Below are positions 8,675-17,283 of a stretch of DNA of 32,170 nucleotides, piece after piece. The stretch is from Moduliflexus sp964602655. GTDB taxonomy: Bacteria; Moduliflexota; Moduliflexia; Moduliflexales; Moduliflexaceae. The stretch is taken from NCBI GenBank assembly GCA_964602655.1, contig CAZRSF010000073.1:1-32170 (forward strand). The letters run 5' to 3'. Position 1 is the first letter of the stretch, and each line of letters starts with the position of its first letter. Made by a program: the position numbers and the translations under genes. The notes below the pieces were generated by a model that was not told the origin of the DNA, did no database searches, and saw only the letters and a program-made list of their open reading frames with translations.

Positions 8675-8938
8675 ATGGAACTGACAGTTCACATATCTGA
8701 TCTGATATTCGAAAAATTGAGGTCTTACCAACAAACAACCTCGAAACGGACGATTGAAAATGTTGTGAACGACTTACTGTTTTATGCGTTGGAACTTTCG
8801 CCAAGGCAACGCTTGCTGGATGCGTTGCGCAATACCCCTGACAGGTCTGTCATATTGACCGAGGCCGAACAATTGGCAATGGTGGATGCGGTGCGGCAAG
8901 AGGTGTGCGAGGAGCAGCAAGCATATCACCGGCGATGA
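8675..8938 (+). CDS. Small antitoxin-like protein (partner of a lost PIN toxin)
   Basis: This 87-residue protein begins MELTVHISDLIFEKLRSYQQ. The start, ATG 8675, is set by an excellent ribosome site (AAGGAG, 8 nt upstream) rather than the longer frame from 8606. The N-terminal strand, short helices (IENVVNDLLFYALEL) and charged C-terminal helix fit a ribbon-helix-helix-like antitoxin. Such proteins normally bind and neutralise a PIN-domain RNase and repress their operon. The last residues (QQAYHRR) come from a junction with toxin sequence in another frame, so its own C-terminus may have been altered. With the toxin gone it is probably an orphan. It lies inside the segment bracketed by the duplicated dehydrogenase ends. 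Confidence 0.65.
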   Translation: MELTVHISDLIFEKLRSYQQTTSKRTIENVVNDLLFYALELSPRQRLLDALRNTPDRSVILTEAEQLAMVDAVRQEVCEEQQAYHRR

Positions 8939-9014
8939 CGATTTACTGGCCTTGCATCCGTTTCATGGCGTCAACATCGTCACCATCACGGATTTTATCA
9001 CAAATCATATTTAG
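8919..9014 (+). pseudogene. C-terminal remnant of a PIN-domain (VapC-like) toxin
   Basis: Overlapping the 3' end of the antitoxin-like gene in another frame, 31 codons read KHITGDDDLLALHPFHGV and continue to a TAG at 9012-9014. The TGDxDLLxLxPFxG pattern is the conserved C-terminal end of PIN-domain RNase toxins. The N-terminal catalytic part (the DTNV-type motif) is absent. The antitoxin runs straight into this tail, so a deletion seems to have fused the antitoxin end to the toxin end. Positions 9015-9140 hold nothing else I can identify. Confidence 0.68.
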
Positions 9015-9151
9015 GCCGAGAATGCAGATCAAAAATCGTTGATAACAAAACGCCGATTGCTGAAAGGGACAATCCCGGCATAGGAGTGATTTTATCCTTG
9101 CGAAGTGTCTCATGTCGCCACTGATTATTCAATCATTCGAAGAGGAATCGT

Positions 9152-10321
9152 ATGCAAAATTTTACGTTTTGGAATCCGACAAAAATCGTGTTCGGCAAAG
9201 GCATGATCGCTGAAATCGGCTCACACGCGGCGCAATACGGCAAAAAGGCGCTGTTAGTGTATGGCAAAACGAGCATCAAGACGAATGGCATTTATGATCA
9301 GGTCACGGCTTCGCTGCGGCAGGTGGGTGTCGGTGTTGTCGAGTTTTCCGGCGTGAAGTCGAATCCGATTTTGTCGCATGTCAATGAAGGGATTACGCTG
9401 GCGAAGCGCGAACAGGTTGACATGGTGATTGCGGTGGGCGGCGGCAGCGTGATTGACGAGTCGAAAGCGATTGCGGCGGGCGTGAAAACCGAGGGCGACA
9501 TCTGGGAATGCTTTTTGGGCAAAAAAGAGCCACAGGGCGCGCTGCCGGTGCTGACTGTTCTGACGATTGCCGCGACCGGCTCGGAGATGAACTTTGTCGC
9601 GGTGCTGACGAATGACGCCACGCAGCAGAAATTCAACCTGCGCTCGCCGCATCTCTTCCCGAAAGTCTCGATTCTCGACCCGACCGCGACCTATTCCGTG
9701 CCGAACACCTACACCGCGTATGGCGCGGTGGACGCGATTTCGCATCTGATTGAAGGCTATTTCACCAGCGCCGATCCCGATACGCCGATTCAAGATCGCT
9801 ATGTCGAAGGCTTGATCAAATCCATTATGGAAAGCGCGGAGCGCATCCTTGCCGATCCGGAAGATTACGAAGGACGCGCCACGATGATGTGGGCCGCGAC
9901 GCTTGCGCTGAACGGCTTGCCGGTGGCGGGAATCGGCGCGACCGCGTTTCCGAATCACCTGATCGGCCATTCCCTCGGCGCGTTGTATGATCTGCCGCAC
10001 GGCGCGACGCTCTCCATCGTGATGCCGGCCTGGATGCGCTATGCCGCAGCCCTGCGCCCGGCGAAATTCGCGCAATTTGCGCGGCGCGTCTTTCATCTCA
10101 CATCAGGCGGTTCGGACGCGGAAATCGCTGAAAAAGGGATGCTCGCGCTGAAAGCATGGTTTCAAAAGATCGGCAGCCCGGTCAGTCTGGCAGAAGTCAA
10201 CATCCCTGAATCAGAGATTCAACGCATCGCCGAGCATACCCAGCCGCTCGCGCAAAAGTGGCAGATCGCGCAGCAATATCCGGCGAACGTGGTGGCAGGC
10301 ATTCTGCAAAATTGTAAATGA
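9152..10321 (+). CDS. Iron-containing (group III) alcohol dehydrogenase, YqhD/BdhA-like
   Basis: This 389-residue enzyme is expected to oxidise or reduce alcohols and aldehydes with NAD(P)(H) in the cytoplasm. The nucleotide-binding half shows VIAVGGGSVIDESKAIA. The all-helical half carries predicted metal ligands D194 and H198 (DAISHLIEGY), H269 (FPNHLIGHSLG) and H283 (DLPHGATLS). The 14-residue spacing between the last two matches the family. Length and the N-terminal MQNFTFWNPTKIVFGKG fit the butanol-dehydrogenase/YqhD branch; the natural substrate cannot be told. The ribosome site GAGGAATCGT precedes the ATG. Its first 80 bp, including the ribosome site, are duplicated 875 bp upstream. 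Confidence 0.93.
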   Translation: MQNFTFWNPTKIVFGKGMIAEIGSHAAQYGKKALLVYGKTSIKTNGIYDQVTASLRQVGVGVVEFSGVKSNPILSHVNEGITLAKREQVDMVIAVGGGSVIDESKAIAAGVKTEGDIWECFLGKKEPQGALPVLTVLTIAATGSEMNFVAVLTNDATQQKFNLRSPHLFPKVSILDPTATYSVPNTYTAYGAVDAISHLIEGYFTSADPDTPIQDRYVEGLIKSIMESAERILADPEDYEGRATMMWAATLALNGLPVAGIGATAFPNHLIGHSLGALYDLPHGATLSIVMPAWMRYAAALRPAKFAQFARRVFHLTSGGSDAEIAEKGMLALKAWFQKIGSPVSLAEVNIPESEIQRIAEHTQPLAQKWQIAQQYPANVVAGILQNCK

Positions 10322-10342
10322 TGGAACACGGATAAACTAAAA

Positions 10343-10375
10343 AAACCTCACAGGTCTTGAAGACCTGTGAGGTTT
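10343..10375 (-). terminator. Palindromic terminator between convergent genes
   Basis: Perfect 15-bp arms AAACCTCACAGGTCT / AGACCTGTGAGGTTT with loop TGA sit between the convergent dehydrogenase and permease-peptidase genes. On the minus strand the stem is followed by an uninterrupted T5, making a good intrinsic terminator 11 nt after the leftward gene's stop. In the rightward direction only a short T-run follows. Each arm contains ACCT-CAC-AGGT, so it shares the arms-within-arms design of the other palindromes here. Confidence 0.8.
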
Positions 10376-10385
10376 CTGCTCAATT

Positions 10386-13300
10386 CTATCCTTCCAGTTC
10401 CACCCGAATCACATTGTCGTCCGAATCGCGGTCAATCAGTTTGTTATACAAATCAATTCCCGCTTTGGCCGGTTTGCCCTTCACAATCAGGGTAAATTCC
10501 GTCTCTGGCTGCGTGATCCGGCGTTTCTCGGCATAAAGCGTCTCGCCATTTTCATCGAACACGCCAATATCAATCGCGTCATTCAGCGGCACTTCAGTTT
10601 CCGCGCCGGTCTGGTCTGCGCGGAGTTTCTTCGATGCGACTTTCAATTGCACCTGATATTGCCCATCCGACAGCGGCGTCGCCTTCGCGATCACGGCTTT
10701 GTTTTCGAACAGCGTGATGTTCTCGAACAAATCCGCTAACAGATACTGATATTCCGACGGCGTCTCTTCGCGGAGATACGTCAGCAGTTCAAGTGAATTC
10801 GTGTACGGCGGTTCCTGAAACGCGACCGCCTGCAAATATTTCCGCAGCGCGGCATTCACGCGCTCTTCGCCGATGTAATCGCGCAAGGCGTACATCGCCA
10901 CGCTCCCTTTGTTATAATAGACATATCCCTGATTTTCGACGCGAACCAGCGGCGGTTCGTATTTGCGTTCGAAGGAACGCCCGGAAAGATATTGATCTAA
11001 CTCATATTTGAGAAAGCGTTTCATCTGCGCTGCGCCGAATTCCTGTTCCATCACCATCATGGCAGAGTACTGTGACAGGCTTTCGATAATCCATCCGCCG
11101 CCCTGCACATTGGCGGCTTCGACCTGATGTCCCCACCACTGATGCGCGATTTCGTGCGCCGTCACGTAAAACGGATAATCCACGTCTTTGTCATCGTCAG
11201 GCCGCACTCGCGCAATAAAGCCGATGCCTTCCGAATAGGGGATCATCCCCTGAAACGCCTGCGCAAACTCGCTGTATCGCGGAAATTCGACAATCCGCAC
11301 CTGACGATACGGATACGGTCCGAATTGCGCCGTGTAATAATCCAGCGACTTCTGGACGCCCGCGATCATCCGATCCAGGTTATATTCATGCCCCGGATGA
11401 TAGTAGATTTCAATCGGCATCCCGCGCCATTCAGACTTTTTGACCGCGTATCTGCCGGACAAGAAGGCGAAAAAGTTTTCGATTTTCGTCGTTCCCATGC
11501 TATATTGAAAATAGCGGCGATTGCCGTCAATCCACGTGTTTTGTAAATCTCCCGGCGTCATCGCAATCTGATCCGCGTCTGTGCTGATCGTCGCCGCGTA
11601 TGTTATCCAATCCGCGTCCGGGATGAACGTTTTCTGTCGCGCCTCGATGTCATTGACATCCGGCAAGACCGTCTCTTTTTTAGGCAGACCATGTTTCTTG
11701 CGCACATCATCTTGCGTCAATTCCATATCAGCGCGATATCCGATGCGCGGCAGCATGTCGTTGTTGATAAATGAGCCATTCGGGAAGAGCCAGGGGCTAT
11801 TTTCATACGCCATAATCGAATTGCGAAAACCTTTCGGTTCATACGCGATCTCGAACGTCAGCGAACTCTGCGCTCCCGGTTGCAATGGCGCAGCAAGCCG
11901 ATGAATATAGTAGCCTGTGACCCGGTCTTCAACGATTGTTTGCGACGGCAGTTCGAAGTCCAATTGCCGAATCTCCGCTTCCTCCGGGATGCGCAGATGC
12001 ACCGTTTCAATCGGCGTCGCGGTTTTATTCTGCAATTGATACGTGCCTTTGACGCGCAATCTCCGTTCGCTCGCGTAAATATCGGCGTCAAGACGCACAT
12101 CCGTAATTTTCGGCTGCGGCAGCGTTTCGTATTGTTTATACTGTTTTTCGTAATTCGCAATCACGGCTTCGCTTTCGAAGGTCGTTCGATACACATTCAA
12201 GATATTCGTATTGTAATAAATGAACGCGCCGAGGCTGATAAACAAGGCGGCAAACGCCATGCTCGCCAGTCGCAGCGGTCGCGTGAAACGTTGCCGCGCC
12301 ACGCGCCAGCGCAGCCGCCACGCGCTGTCCGTGCCGCGCTGCCAGAGCAGATATGTCAGAATGGCGAGCAGGCAGGCAAACGCGCCCCAATAGGCTCTAA
12401 ACGCTATCGCGCCCACAAGCATAAAACGCGGATAGCCATTCATATCGGAATAAAGCAATCCCGAATCCGAGGCATATCGAAACAGATTATGCTCAATGCC
12501 GAATTTTGCCATGAACATGTAACCGACGTAGTACGCCACCATCAGGACATAGCCGACATATTTGTTCGGCGCGAGCGTTTGAACCAGCAGCGCCAACACA
12601 CAAAGCAAGAGATAATCGAAGAGATCAAATCCAAAGAGCCTGGTCAAATATTGCCCGATTTCGAAGCGGAAATAGCCCTGTGTCGCCTGAATCGTCAACC
12701 CGCACACCATGACGACGCCGAGCAGCGTCGCCAGCATCAGGGCGAGCGCCCCGAATTTCCCGATATACGAAACCCAGATCGGTGTCGGCAGCGTATCCAT
12801 CATCTGATTCATCCGCATTCCGCGCTCTTTCCAGACGAGTTCCCCGGCAAACACCGTCAAAATGATCAGCATAAACAGCAAGAAACTGCCGCCGGTGATT
12901 CCTAATATCTGATAGGTGACAGGATAGGTCGTCGTGCCGTACATCGAACTCATTTCTGTTGAATTGACGAATACGAACAAGACGCCCGCGAAGGAGAGCA
13001 GCAAAAACGACAGGCTGCCGAGAATGCTGCGGAACTCGATCCAGGCGGTCTTCAGGCTCAGTTCGAAGGCCGCGCCAAAAGAGAAATCGAAGGCGAGAGA
13101 CTGCGGCGATTTCGAAATCATGGGGATCGGTTCATTCGACAGGACAGCGGCCTTCGAACGCGCCGCGCCGCGTTCGAATCGGTTGGCGTAGCTGAACCGG
13201 AACAGCCAGAAAATCGCCGACAGGCAGGCCAGCCCAACGCCAACCCACAAGACGCGATTCGCGAGGAAGATGCCGGTCAGCGGAATCTGACGAGTATTCA

Positions 13301-14003
13301 TGTCCGCGACCGTCCAGTAGCGCGTCAGCAAACTGAATGCGGTCAAGCCGAACGGGTCAAGCGCTCCGGCAATGGTCTGATTCTCGATATCTTTGGTCAA
13401 CGCGCCCGCAATCATATAGCCGAGCAGCAGAAAAATTCCCGCCACATACGACGAGAGCGTTTTGCGCGTCAACACTGCCAATCCGAAAAAGAGCGCAGAC
13501 GTAAACAGCAAGTTCGGAAGAATCATAAACAGATAGGGGCGCAGATAGGCGTCAAACTGGTTTTCAGCAAGTTTTGCGGCATCTATTCCAGGAAAATGCG
13601 TCCCCAGCCATGCGCCGAGGCCGAGGCCGCTGAAAATCAGCGTCAACACGGCCAATGCGCCGACAAATCGCCCGCCGATATATTGCCATTTCGTGATCGG
13701 ACAGGTAAACATCAGTGAATGGCTGTTATGCGCGAAATCGCGACAGCCGACGCTCGCCATGACGGCGGCGGTAATAATCACTCCCATATAGCCCATGACA
13801 CTGATGATCTGCGCCAGCACATACGGCGAATTGATAAGCACCGTGCCGCCGCTGCCAGCCAACCCGACCTGAACGTCTTTGAAATACCCGCTCACTGCAA
13901 GCATTGTCAAAAACGAGAGACTTGTCAACAGGATGAAATACACCCACGTCGAGGCGCGTTTCAGCCAACTTCCGATTTCGAATAACATAATGCGAATGAA
14001 CAT
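10386..14003 (-). CDS. ABC-2 type permease fused to an M1-family metallopeptidase domain
   Basis: This 1205-residue fusion carries an N-terminal ABC-2-like membrane portion (about residues 1-590). Repeated hydrophobic helices occur in two sets, each introduced by a soluble loop (FELSLKTAWIEFRSILG opens the second). A periplasmic gluzincin domain of ~600 residues follows. The zinc motif HEIAHQWWGH (H950, E951, H954) is present, with E974 in GGGWIIESLSQYSA as probable third ligand. A probable catalytic Tyr lies in VYYNKGSVAMYALRDYIG. This architecture is known in annotated genomes, mostly as 'ABC transporter permease/M1 family aminopeptidase', without a firm function. The ATPase partner is directly upstream, 57 nt away. 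The pair probably exports or processes a peptide or envelope substrate. Confidence 0.9.
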   Translation of the reverse strand: MFIRIMLFEIGSWLKRASTWVYFILLTSLSFLTMLAVSGYFKDVQVGLAGSGGTVLINSPYVLAQIISVMGYMGVIITAAVMASVGCRDFAHNSHSLMFTCPITKWQYIGGRFVGALAVLTLIFSGLGLGAWLGTHFPGIDAAKLAENQFDAYLRPYLFMILPNLLFTSALFFGLAVLTRKTLSSYVAGIFLLLGYMIAGALTKDIENQTIAGALDPFGLTAFSLLTRYWTVADMNTRQIPLTGIFLANRVLWVGVGLACLSAIFWLFRFSYANRFERGAARSKAAVLSNEPIPMISKSPQSLAFDFSFGAAFELSLKTAWIEFRSILGSLSFLLLSFAGVLFVFVNSTEMSSMYGTTTYPVTYQILGITGGSFLLFMLIILTVFAGELVWKERGMRMNQMMDTLPTPIWVSYIGKFGALALMLATLLGVVMVCGLTIQATQGYFRFEIGQYLTRLFGFDLFDYLLLCVLALLVQTLAPNKYVGYVLMVAYYVGYMFMAKFGIEHNLFRYASDSGLLYSDMNGYPRFMLVGAIAFRAYWGAFACLLAILTYLLWQRGTDSAWRLRWRVARQRFTRPLRLASMAFAALFISLGAFIYYNTNILNVYRTTFESEAVIANYEKQYKQYETLPQPKITDVRLDADIYASERRLRVKGTYQLQNKTATPIETVHLRIPEEAEIRQLDFELPSQTIVEDRVTGYYIHRLAAPLQPGAQSSLTFEIAYEPKGFRNSIMAYENSPWLFPNGSFINNDMLPRIGYRADMELTQDDVRKKHGLPKKETVLPDVNDIEARQKTFIPDADWITYAATISTDADQIAMTPGDLQNTWIDGNRRYFQYSMGTTKIENFFAFLSGRYAVKKSEWRGMPIEIYYHPGHEYNLDRMIAGVQKSLDYYTAQFGPYPYRQVRIVEFPRYSEFAQAFQGMIPYSEGIGFIARVRPDDDKDVDYPFYVTAHEIAHQWWGHQVEAANVQGGGWIIESLSQYSAMMVMEQEFGAAQMKRFLKYELDQYLSGRSFERKYEPPLVRVENQGYVYYNKGSVAMYALRDYIGEERVNAALRKYLQAVAFQEPPYTNSLELLTYLREETPSEYQYLLADLFENITLFENKAVIAKATPLSDGQYQVQLKVASKKLRADQTGAETEVPLNDAIDIGVFDENGETLYAEKRRITQPETEFTLIVKGKPAKAGIDLYNKLIDRDSDDNVIRVELEG

Positions 14004-14013
14004 AGTCTTGAAA

Positions 14014-14065
14014 AATAGAACACTGATTGGACTGATATGATCGATAGTCCAATCAGTGTTCTATT
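14014..14065. repeat. Palindrome of the CCAATCAGTGTTCTATT family (copy a)
   Basis: Arms AATAGAACACTGATTGGACT and the complement at 14045-14065 enclose about 8 nt. The element lies between the ABC ATPase and the permease. The TAG stop of the ATPase (14061-14063 read leftward) is part of the right arm, so the element supplies the end of that gene. The arm sequence recurs at 27610-27715 between clpS and clpA. Confidence 0.85.
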
Positions 14066-14942
14066 CAGCCGTTTTCGTTTGAGTAATTGCCCAGAAATAG
14101 ACATCTTCCAGCGTCGGTTCTGCGGCGTGAAATGTTGGGCCTGGCAGCGTTTCGCTATAGACCGTGACTTGTGTTTCCCCGGCAAACAGGCGCGAGGAGA
14201 TGACGCGATACGCCGCCTGATAGTCGGCGAGTTCGCTCTTTTTAATGATGTCTTTCCAGATTTTGCCTTGCAGCATCTGAATCGCGTGGAGCGGCTGATC
14301 CGCAAAAATCACTTCACCTTTGTTGATAATCGCCATGTCGCGACAGAGATCGCTGACATCGTCCACGATGTGCGTGGAGAGAATCACGACGACCTGCTCG
14401 CCGATTTCGCTCAACAGATTATGAAACCGCGTCCGCTCTTCCGGGTCAAGCCCGGCGGTCGGCTCATCCACGATGATCAGCTTCGGATCGCCGAGCAGTA
14501 CGGTCGCGATGCCAAAACGCTGCCTCATGCCGCCGGAAAAGCCGCCGAGTTTCTTTTTGCGGTGATCGTACAGATTGGTTTGCTGCAATAAGCGGCGCAC
14601 AAGATCGCGGCGCTGGCTGCGATTGGTGATGCCTTTCAGCATCGCGAAATGCTCCAGCAGTTCTTCCGCGCTGACATGCGGATAGACGCCGAATTCCTGC
14701 GGTAGATAGCCGAGGACTTTGCGGGTTTCATGCTTTTGCCCCAGCACGTCAATATTTCCTAAGCGGATCGCGCCGCTGTCGGCCTCCTGTAACGTGGCAA
14801 TCGTGCGCATCAGCGTGGATTTGCCCGCGCCATTCGGCCCAAGCAGGCCGAACATGCCGGGTTGAATGGTTAACGTGACTTTATTCAATGCGTGCGTGCC
14901 GTTTGGGTAAGTTTTCGAAATATCGTTGATGTTCAGTTCCAT
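14061..14942 (-). CDS. ABC transporter ATP-binding protein
   Basis: This 293-residue ATPase is the likely partner of the downstream permease-peptidase. It shows Walker A GPNGAGKST, Q-loop YLPQEFGVYP, signature FSGGMRQRFGIA, Walker B LIIVDEPTAGLDPEER, and the switch His in LSTHIVDDV. The DRA/CcmA-like sequence type is usual for ABC-2 exporters. I set the start at ATG 14942 (MELNINDISKTYPNG), preceded by AAGGA. The longer frame to 14984 adds residues not seen in the family. The C-terminal ~70 residues extend past the nucleotide-binding domain, and the last codon and stop fall in a palindromic repeat. Positions 14943-15079 upstream contain no recognisable gene or signal. Confidence 0.93.
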   Translation of the reverse strand: MELNINDISKTYPNGTHALNKVTLTIQPGMFGLLGPNGAGKSTLMRTIATLQEADSGAIRLGNIDVLGQKHETRKVLGYLPQEFGVYPHVSAEELLEHFAMLKGITNRSQRRDLVRRLLQQTNLYDHRKKKLGGFSGGMRQRFGIATVLLGDPKLIIVDEPTAGLDPEERTRFHNLLSEIGEQVVVILSTHIVDDVSDLCRDMAIINKGEVIFADQPLHAIQMLQGKIWKDIIKKSELADYQAAYRVISSRLFAGETQVTVYSETLPGPTFHAAEPTLEDVYFWAITQTKTAE

Positions 14943-15079
14943 ATTCCTTGCGTATCCGCCTGCCGGATGCCAACGCTCCGGCAAAGGTTTCTACGATCTA
15001 TTTATTGATAAAAATGCGACGCGAATAGTTCCGCAGAGCGCATCATCTTTGTTCGTTGAGGCGATGGTTTTTATGCGGC

Positions 15080-15862
15080 TCAGCGTTTACGAACGGGCGC
15101 GGCATATTCATGCGCTCCCCGTTGCAGTTCGGCAGATAAATCAAACACGGCGGTCTCTCCGTGATGGATAAAATCATAGAGCGTGACGGTGCGCCGTTGG
15201 AGGTCATATACGGTCGAATAGACCGTGACCACTATAAATTTTTGCGTGACCTCCGCCAGAATAGCGCCAATCGCTTCCGCGTCGGCTGTCGCGATATTTC
15301 GCGCCAATTGCAGCACACGAGACTCTTCCCACCCCAACGCCTGGCTCGCGCCAATTTTTTTACGAATCTGCATGCCACCATTTCGCCAGCCAACAACCGC
15401 CGATGCGCCAGATGCGTCTATCAACATAATTTCCGCGTTTTGGAAGAATGGTTCATTATATTGGCGGTAAATCGCTAAGGCTTCCGCCACTGTCGCTGCT
15501 TCCTCCAAGATTTTCATGCTCAGACTCCCGGCGTAATCCTGCCTGGCGGAATCTGGCATCCAGCCGGTTTTGCCCAAAGACGCCACCCAATCGAAGCATA
15601 AGCCAGCGTCATTCATCCCGCCCTGAGCAAGCGTATCGTCGGCATAACCGACATACACGCGGCCATGTTTGCCAGATACTGGCGGCAGAAACCATATCCG
15701 GGTGGCCGGGCGGCCAAACCACGCTTCGTTATTCCCGACGAAGGTCTGTCCGCGAATGGTGACATTAAAGATCGTACAAGCCGCCCCAACTTGCGGATGG
15801 AGACTCGAAACGATCAGCAATACCAACATAATTTTGTTCCGCAGCGTTGTTAATTTCATCAT
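15080..15862 (-). CDS. Secreted Ntn hydrolase, linear amide C-N hydrolase (choloylglycine/C45-like)
   Basis: This 260-residue protein has an N-terminal signal peptide (IMLVLLIVSSLHPQVGAA). The presumed mature N-terminus is C29 in CTIFNVTIRGQTFVGNNEAW. That placement is characteristic of Ntn hydrolases, where the exposed Cys is both nucleophile and N-terminus. The later MNDAGLCFDWV stretch fits the conserved Asn/Asp region of the choloylglycine/penicillin acylase/carcinine hydrolase group. Substrates in the family are linear amides such as bile salts, penicillins or acyl-homoserine lactones; here the substrate is unknown. ATG 15862 is preferred over the longer frame to 15904 because GAGGG lies 8 nt before it and the signal peptide then starts normally. 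It is probably periplasmic. Confidence 0.8.
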   Translation of the reverse strand: MMKLTTLRNKIMLVLLIVSSLHPQVGAACTIFNVTIRGQTFVGNNEAWFGRPATRIWFLPPVSGKHGRVYVGYADDTLAQGGMNDAGLCFDWVASLGKTGWMPDSARQDYAGSLSMKILEEAATVAEALAIYRQYNEPFFQNAEIMLIDASGASAVVGWRNGGMQIRKKIGASQALGWEESRVLQLARNIATADAEAIGAILAEVTQKFIVVTVYSTVYDLQRRTVTLYDFIHHGETAVFDLSAELQRGAHEYAAPVRKR

Positions 15863-15908
15863 TCGGTCATCCCTCGCGCGCAATGTATGTGGCATCACGT
15901 TCAATTCC

Positions 15909-16028
15909 TAACATAATTTTTCAACCCACCCCTTGCCCCTCCCAGGAGGGGAATCGCGGTTCAAGACGATTCTGCCTGAAATTCCCCTCCTGGGAGGGGA
16001 TGGGGTGGGTGATCAAAAAAATGTTAGT
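15909..16028. repeat. Nested palindromic element 2
   Basis: This is a 120-bp element between the serine hydrolase and the Ntn hydrolase. The outermost ends are CTAACAT and ATGTTAG, then T-run against A-run. Next come long arms: ACCCACCCCTTGCCCCTCCC on the left and, on the right, its complement with one or two mismatches. Each arm again folds on itself (CCCCTCC-CA-GGAGGGG). The ~35-bp centre has no obvious structure. It is non-coding and probably part of the same kind of dispersed element as 2817-2942. Confidence 0.88.
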
Positions 16029-16040
16029 ACGTGAATGACA

Positions 16041-17255
16041 TCACGAATAAATCTGCGCGACGGTATTCAATCGTTTAAAGATAGGGTTCAATTTCAGTTC
16101 CGCCAGAAGATAGGACACAATCATGGGCAGGTCGGCTCTCCTCGCGCGAAGGTCGTCCGTCAGCATTGCGGATGAGGTATTCATGAACACCACGATTCCC
16201 GTCCGATTGTTCGGATTGAAATAGACCTCCGTACTGATGCCGGGGTCTCCGCCGCCATGCCCTTGTAAATGATGTTCCGCATCAGTTTCGTGCCAGACTA
16301 AATTGTCGGCATGATTTTCAGGGAGCATTTCGCGGACGGTGGCTTCGGCTAAAATCCGCTGCCCATCATAGCTTCCGCCGTTCATGATCGCCATAAGAAA
16401 CCGTGCGAAATCTCGCGTCGTGGTGCGTAAACCGCCATCTGAATACGTCGCGAACGAATACGGCTTTAATGGCTTCGCGCCGTCATACTGCACGGTCAGA
16501 TTGCTCATATCAATATCGGTCGTCAACCAGCCGGTCGAGGTCATGCCCAACGGCATAAAAATCTGCTCGCGGCAGTAGGCGTTAAACGGGCGGCCAGAGA
16601 CGTGTTCGACAAGGTAGCCGAGCAGACCGAACGCGGTATTCGAATAGCTGAATTCTGTGCCGGGAAGCGCTGTTGAAAAATTTTTGTCCGCATCATACCA
16701 CTTGCCATCCGGAAGAAAATACGCGCGAACGAACGCCTCAAGCGTCATGTCCGGGTCGGCTGAACCTGATGGAATCGTGTAGGTGCTTTTATAGACCGGA
16801 TCGTTATCAATCACGCTTGATTTATGCTGTAACAGCATCCGCGTCGTAATCGGCTGATCCGGATGATGCGGATTGATAATCCGAAACGGCAGATACGTGT
16901 TGATTGGCGCATCCAAATCAATTACGCCGCGCTCGTAGAGTTGCATCACGGCAGTGCCGGTGACGGTTTTGGAGACCGACGCGATCTGAAAAATCGTTTT
17001 ATCCGTCACGTTGCGCGACGCGGCTTTGTCGGCATAGCCGTAATCGCCCGCCCAGGAAATCTCGCCATTCTTGATAATCACGGCGGACAATCCCTGCACC
17101 CCGGCTTTCTTCATCTTTTTTTCGATAAAGCGGTCGAGATTGTCGTCATTCGAAAAATCAACTTGCGTGACGACGATCACGGCGATAACGAGCGCAATCA
17201 GTCCTAAAAAACTGCCGAATCCGATTAAAATTCTTTTTATCCATCGTTTTATCAT
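16041..17255 (-). CDS. Membrane-anchored serine hydrolase, class C beta-lactamase/PBP4* type
   Basis: This 404-residue protein has one N-terminal membrane segment (about residues 8-30) and a beta-lactamase-type (PF00144) domain facing the periplasm. The catalytic SxxK is S93-V-S-K96 in FQIASVSKTVTG. The YxN-type motif is in FSYSNTAFGLLGYL, and the KTG-equivalent is HGGGDPG. Family members include D-aminopeptidases, esterases, D,D-peptidases and LACTB-like proteases. True beta-lactamase activity is not implied. A ribosome site (AGGAAG) precedes the ATG at 17255. It lies between the Ntn hydrolase and the small lipoproteins on the same strand, suggesting a secreted-enzyme set. Confidence 0.9.
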   Translation of the reverse strand: MIKRWIKRILIGFGSFLGLIALVIAVIVVTQVDFSNDDNLDRFIEKKMKKAGVQGLSAVIIKNGEISWAGDYGYADKAASRNVTDKTIFQIASVSKTVTGTAVMQLYERGVIDLDAPINTYLPFRIINPHHPDQPITTRMLLQHKSSVIDNDPVYKSTYTIPSGSADPDMTLEAFVRAYFLPDGKWYDADKNFSTALPGTEFSYSNTAFGLLGYLVEHVSGRPFNAYCREQIFMPLGMTSTGWLTTDIDMSNLTVQYDGAKPLKPYSFATYSDGGLRTTTRDFARFLMAIMNGGSYDGQRILAEATVREMLPENHADNLVWHETDAEHHLQGHGGGDPGISTEVYFNPNNRTGIVVFMNTSSAMLTDDLRARRADLPMIVSYLLAELKLNPIFKRLNTVAQIYS

Positions 17256-17283
17256 TTCATCACTTCCTTTTTATCATTCGATG

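Noticed and set aside
11880..12905. 341-codon plus-strand frame inside the permease-peptidase gene
   Set aside because: Antisense to a gene with clear domains. The composition is His/Arg/Gln-rich and has no recognisable motif.
14943..15079. N-terminal extension of the ABC ATPase to 14984, or a small gene in this gap
   Set aside because: The extension is not found in ABC ATPases and the ATG at 14942 has its own ribosome site. No other convincing frame is present.
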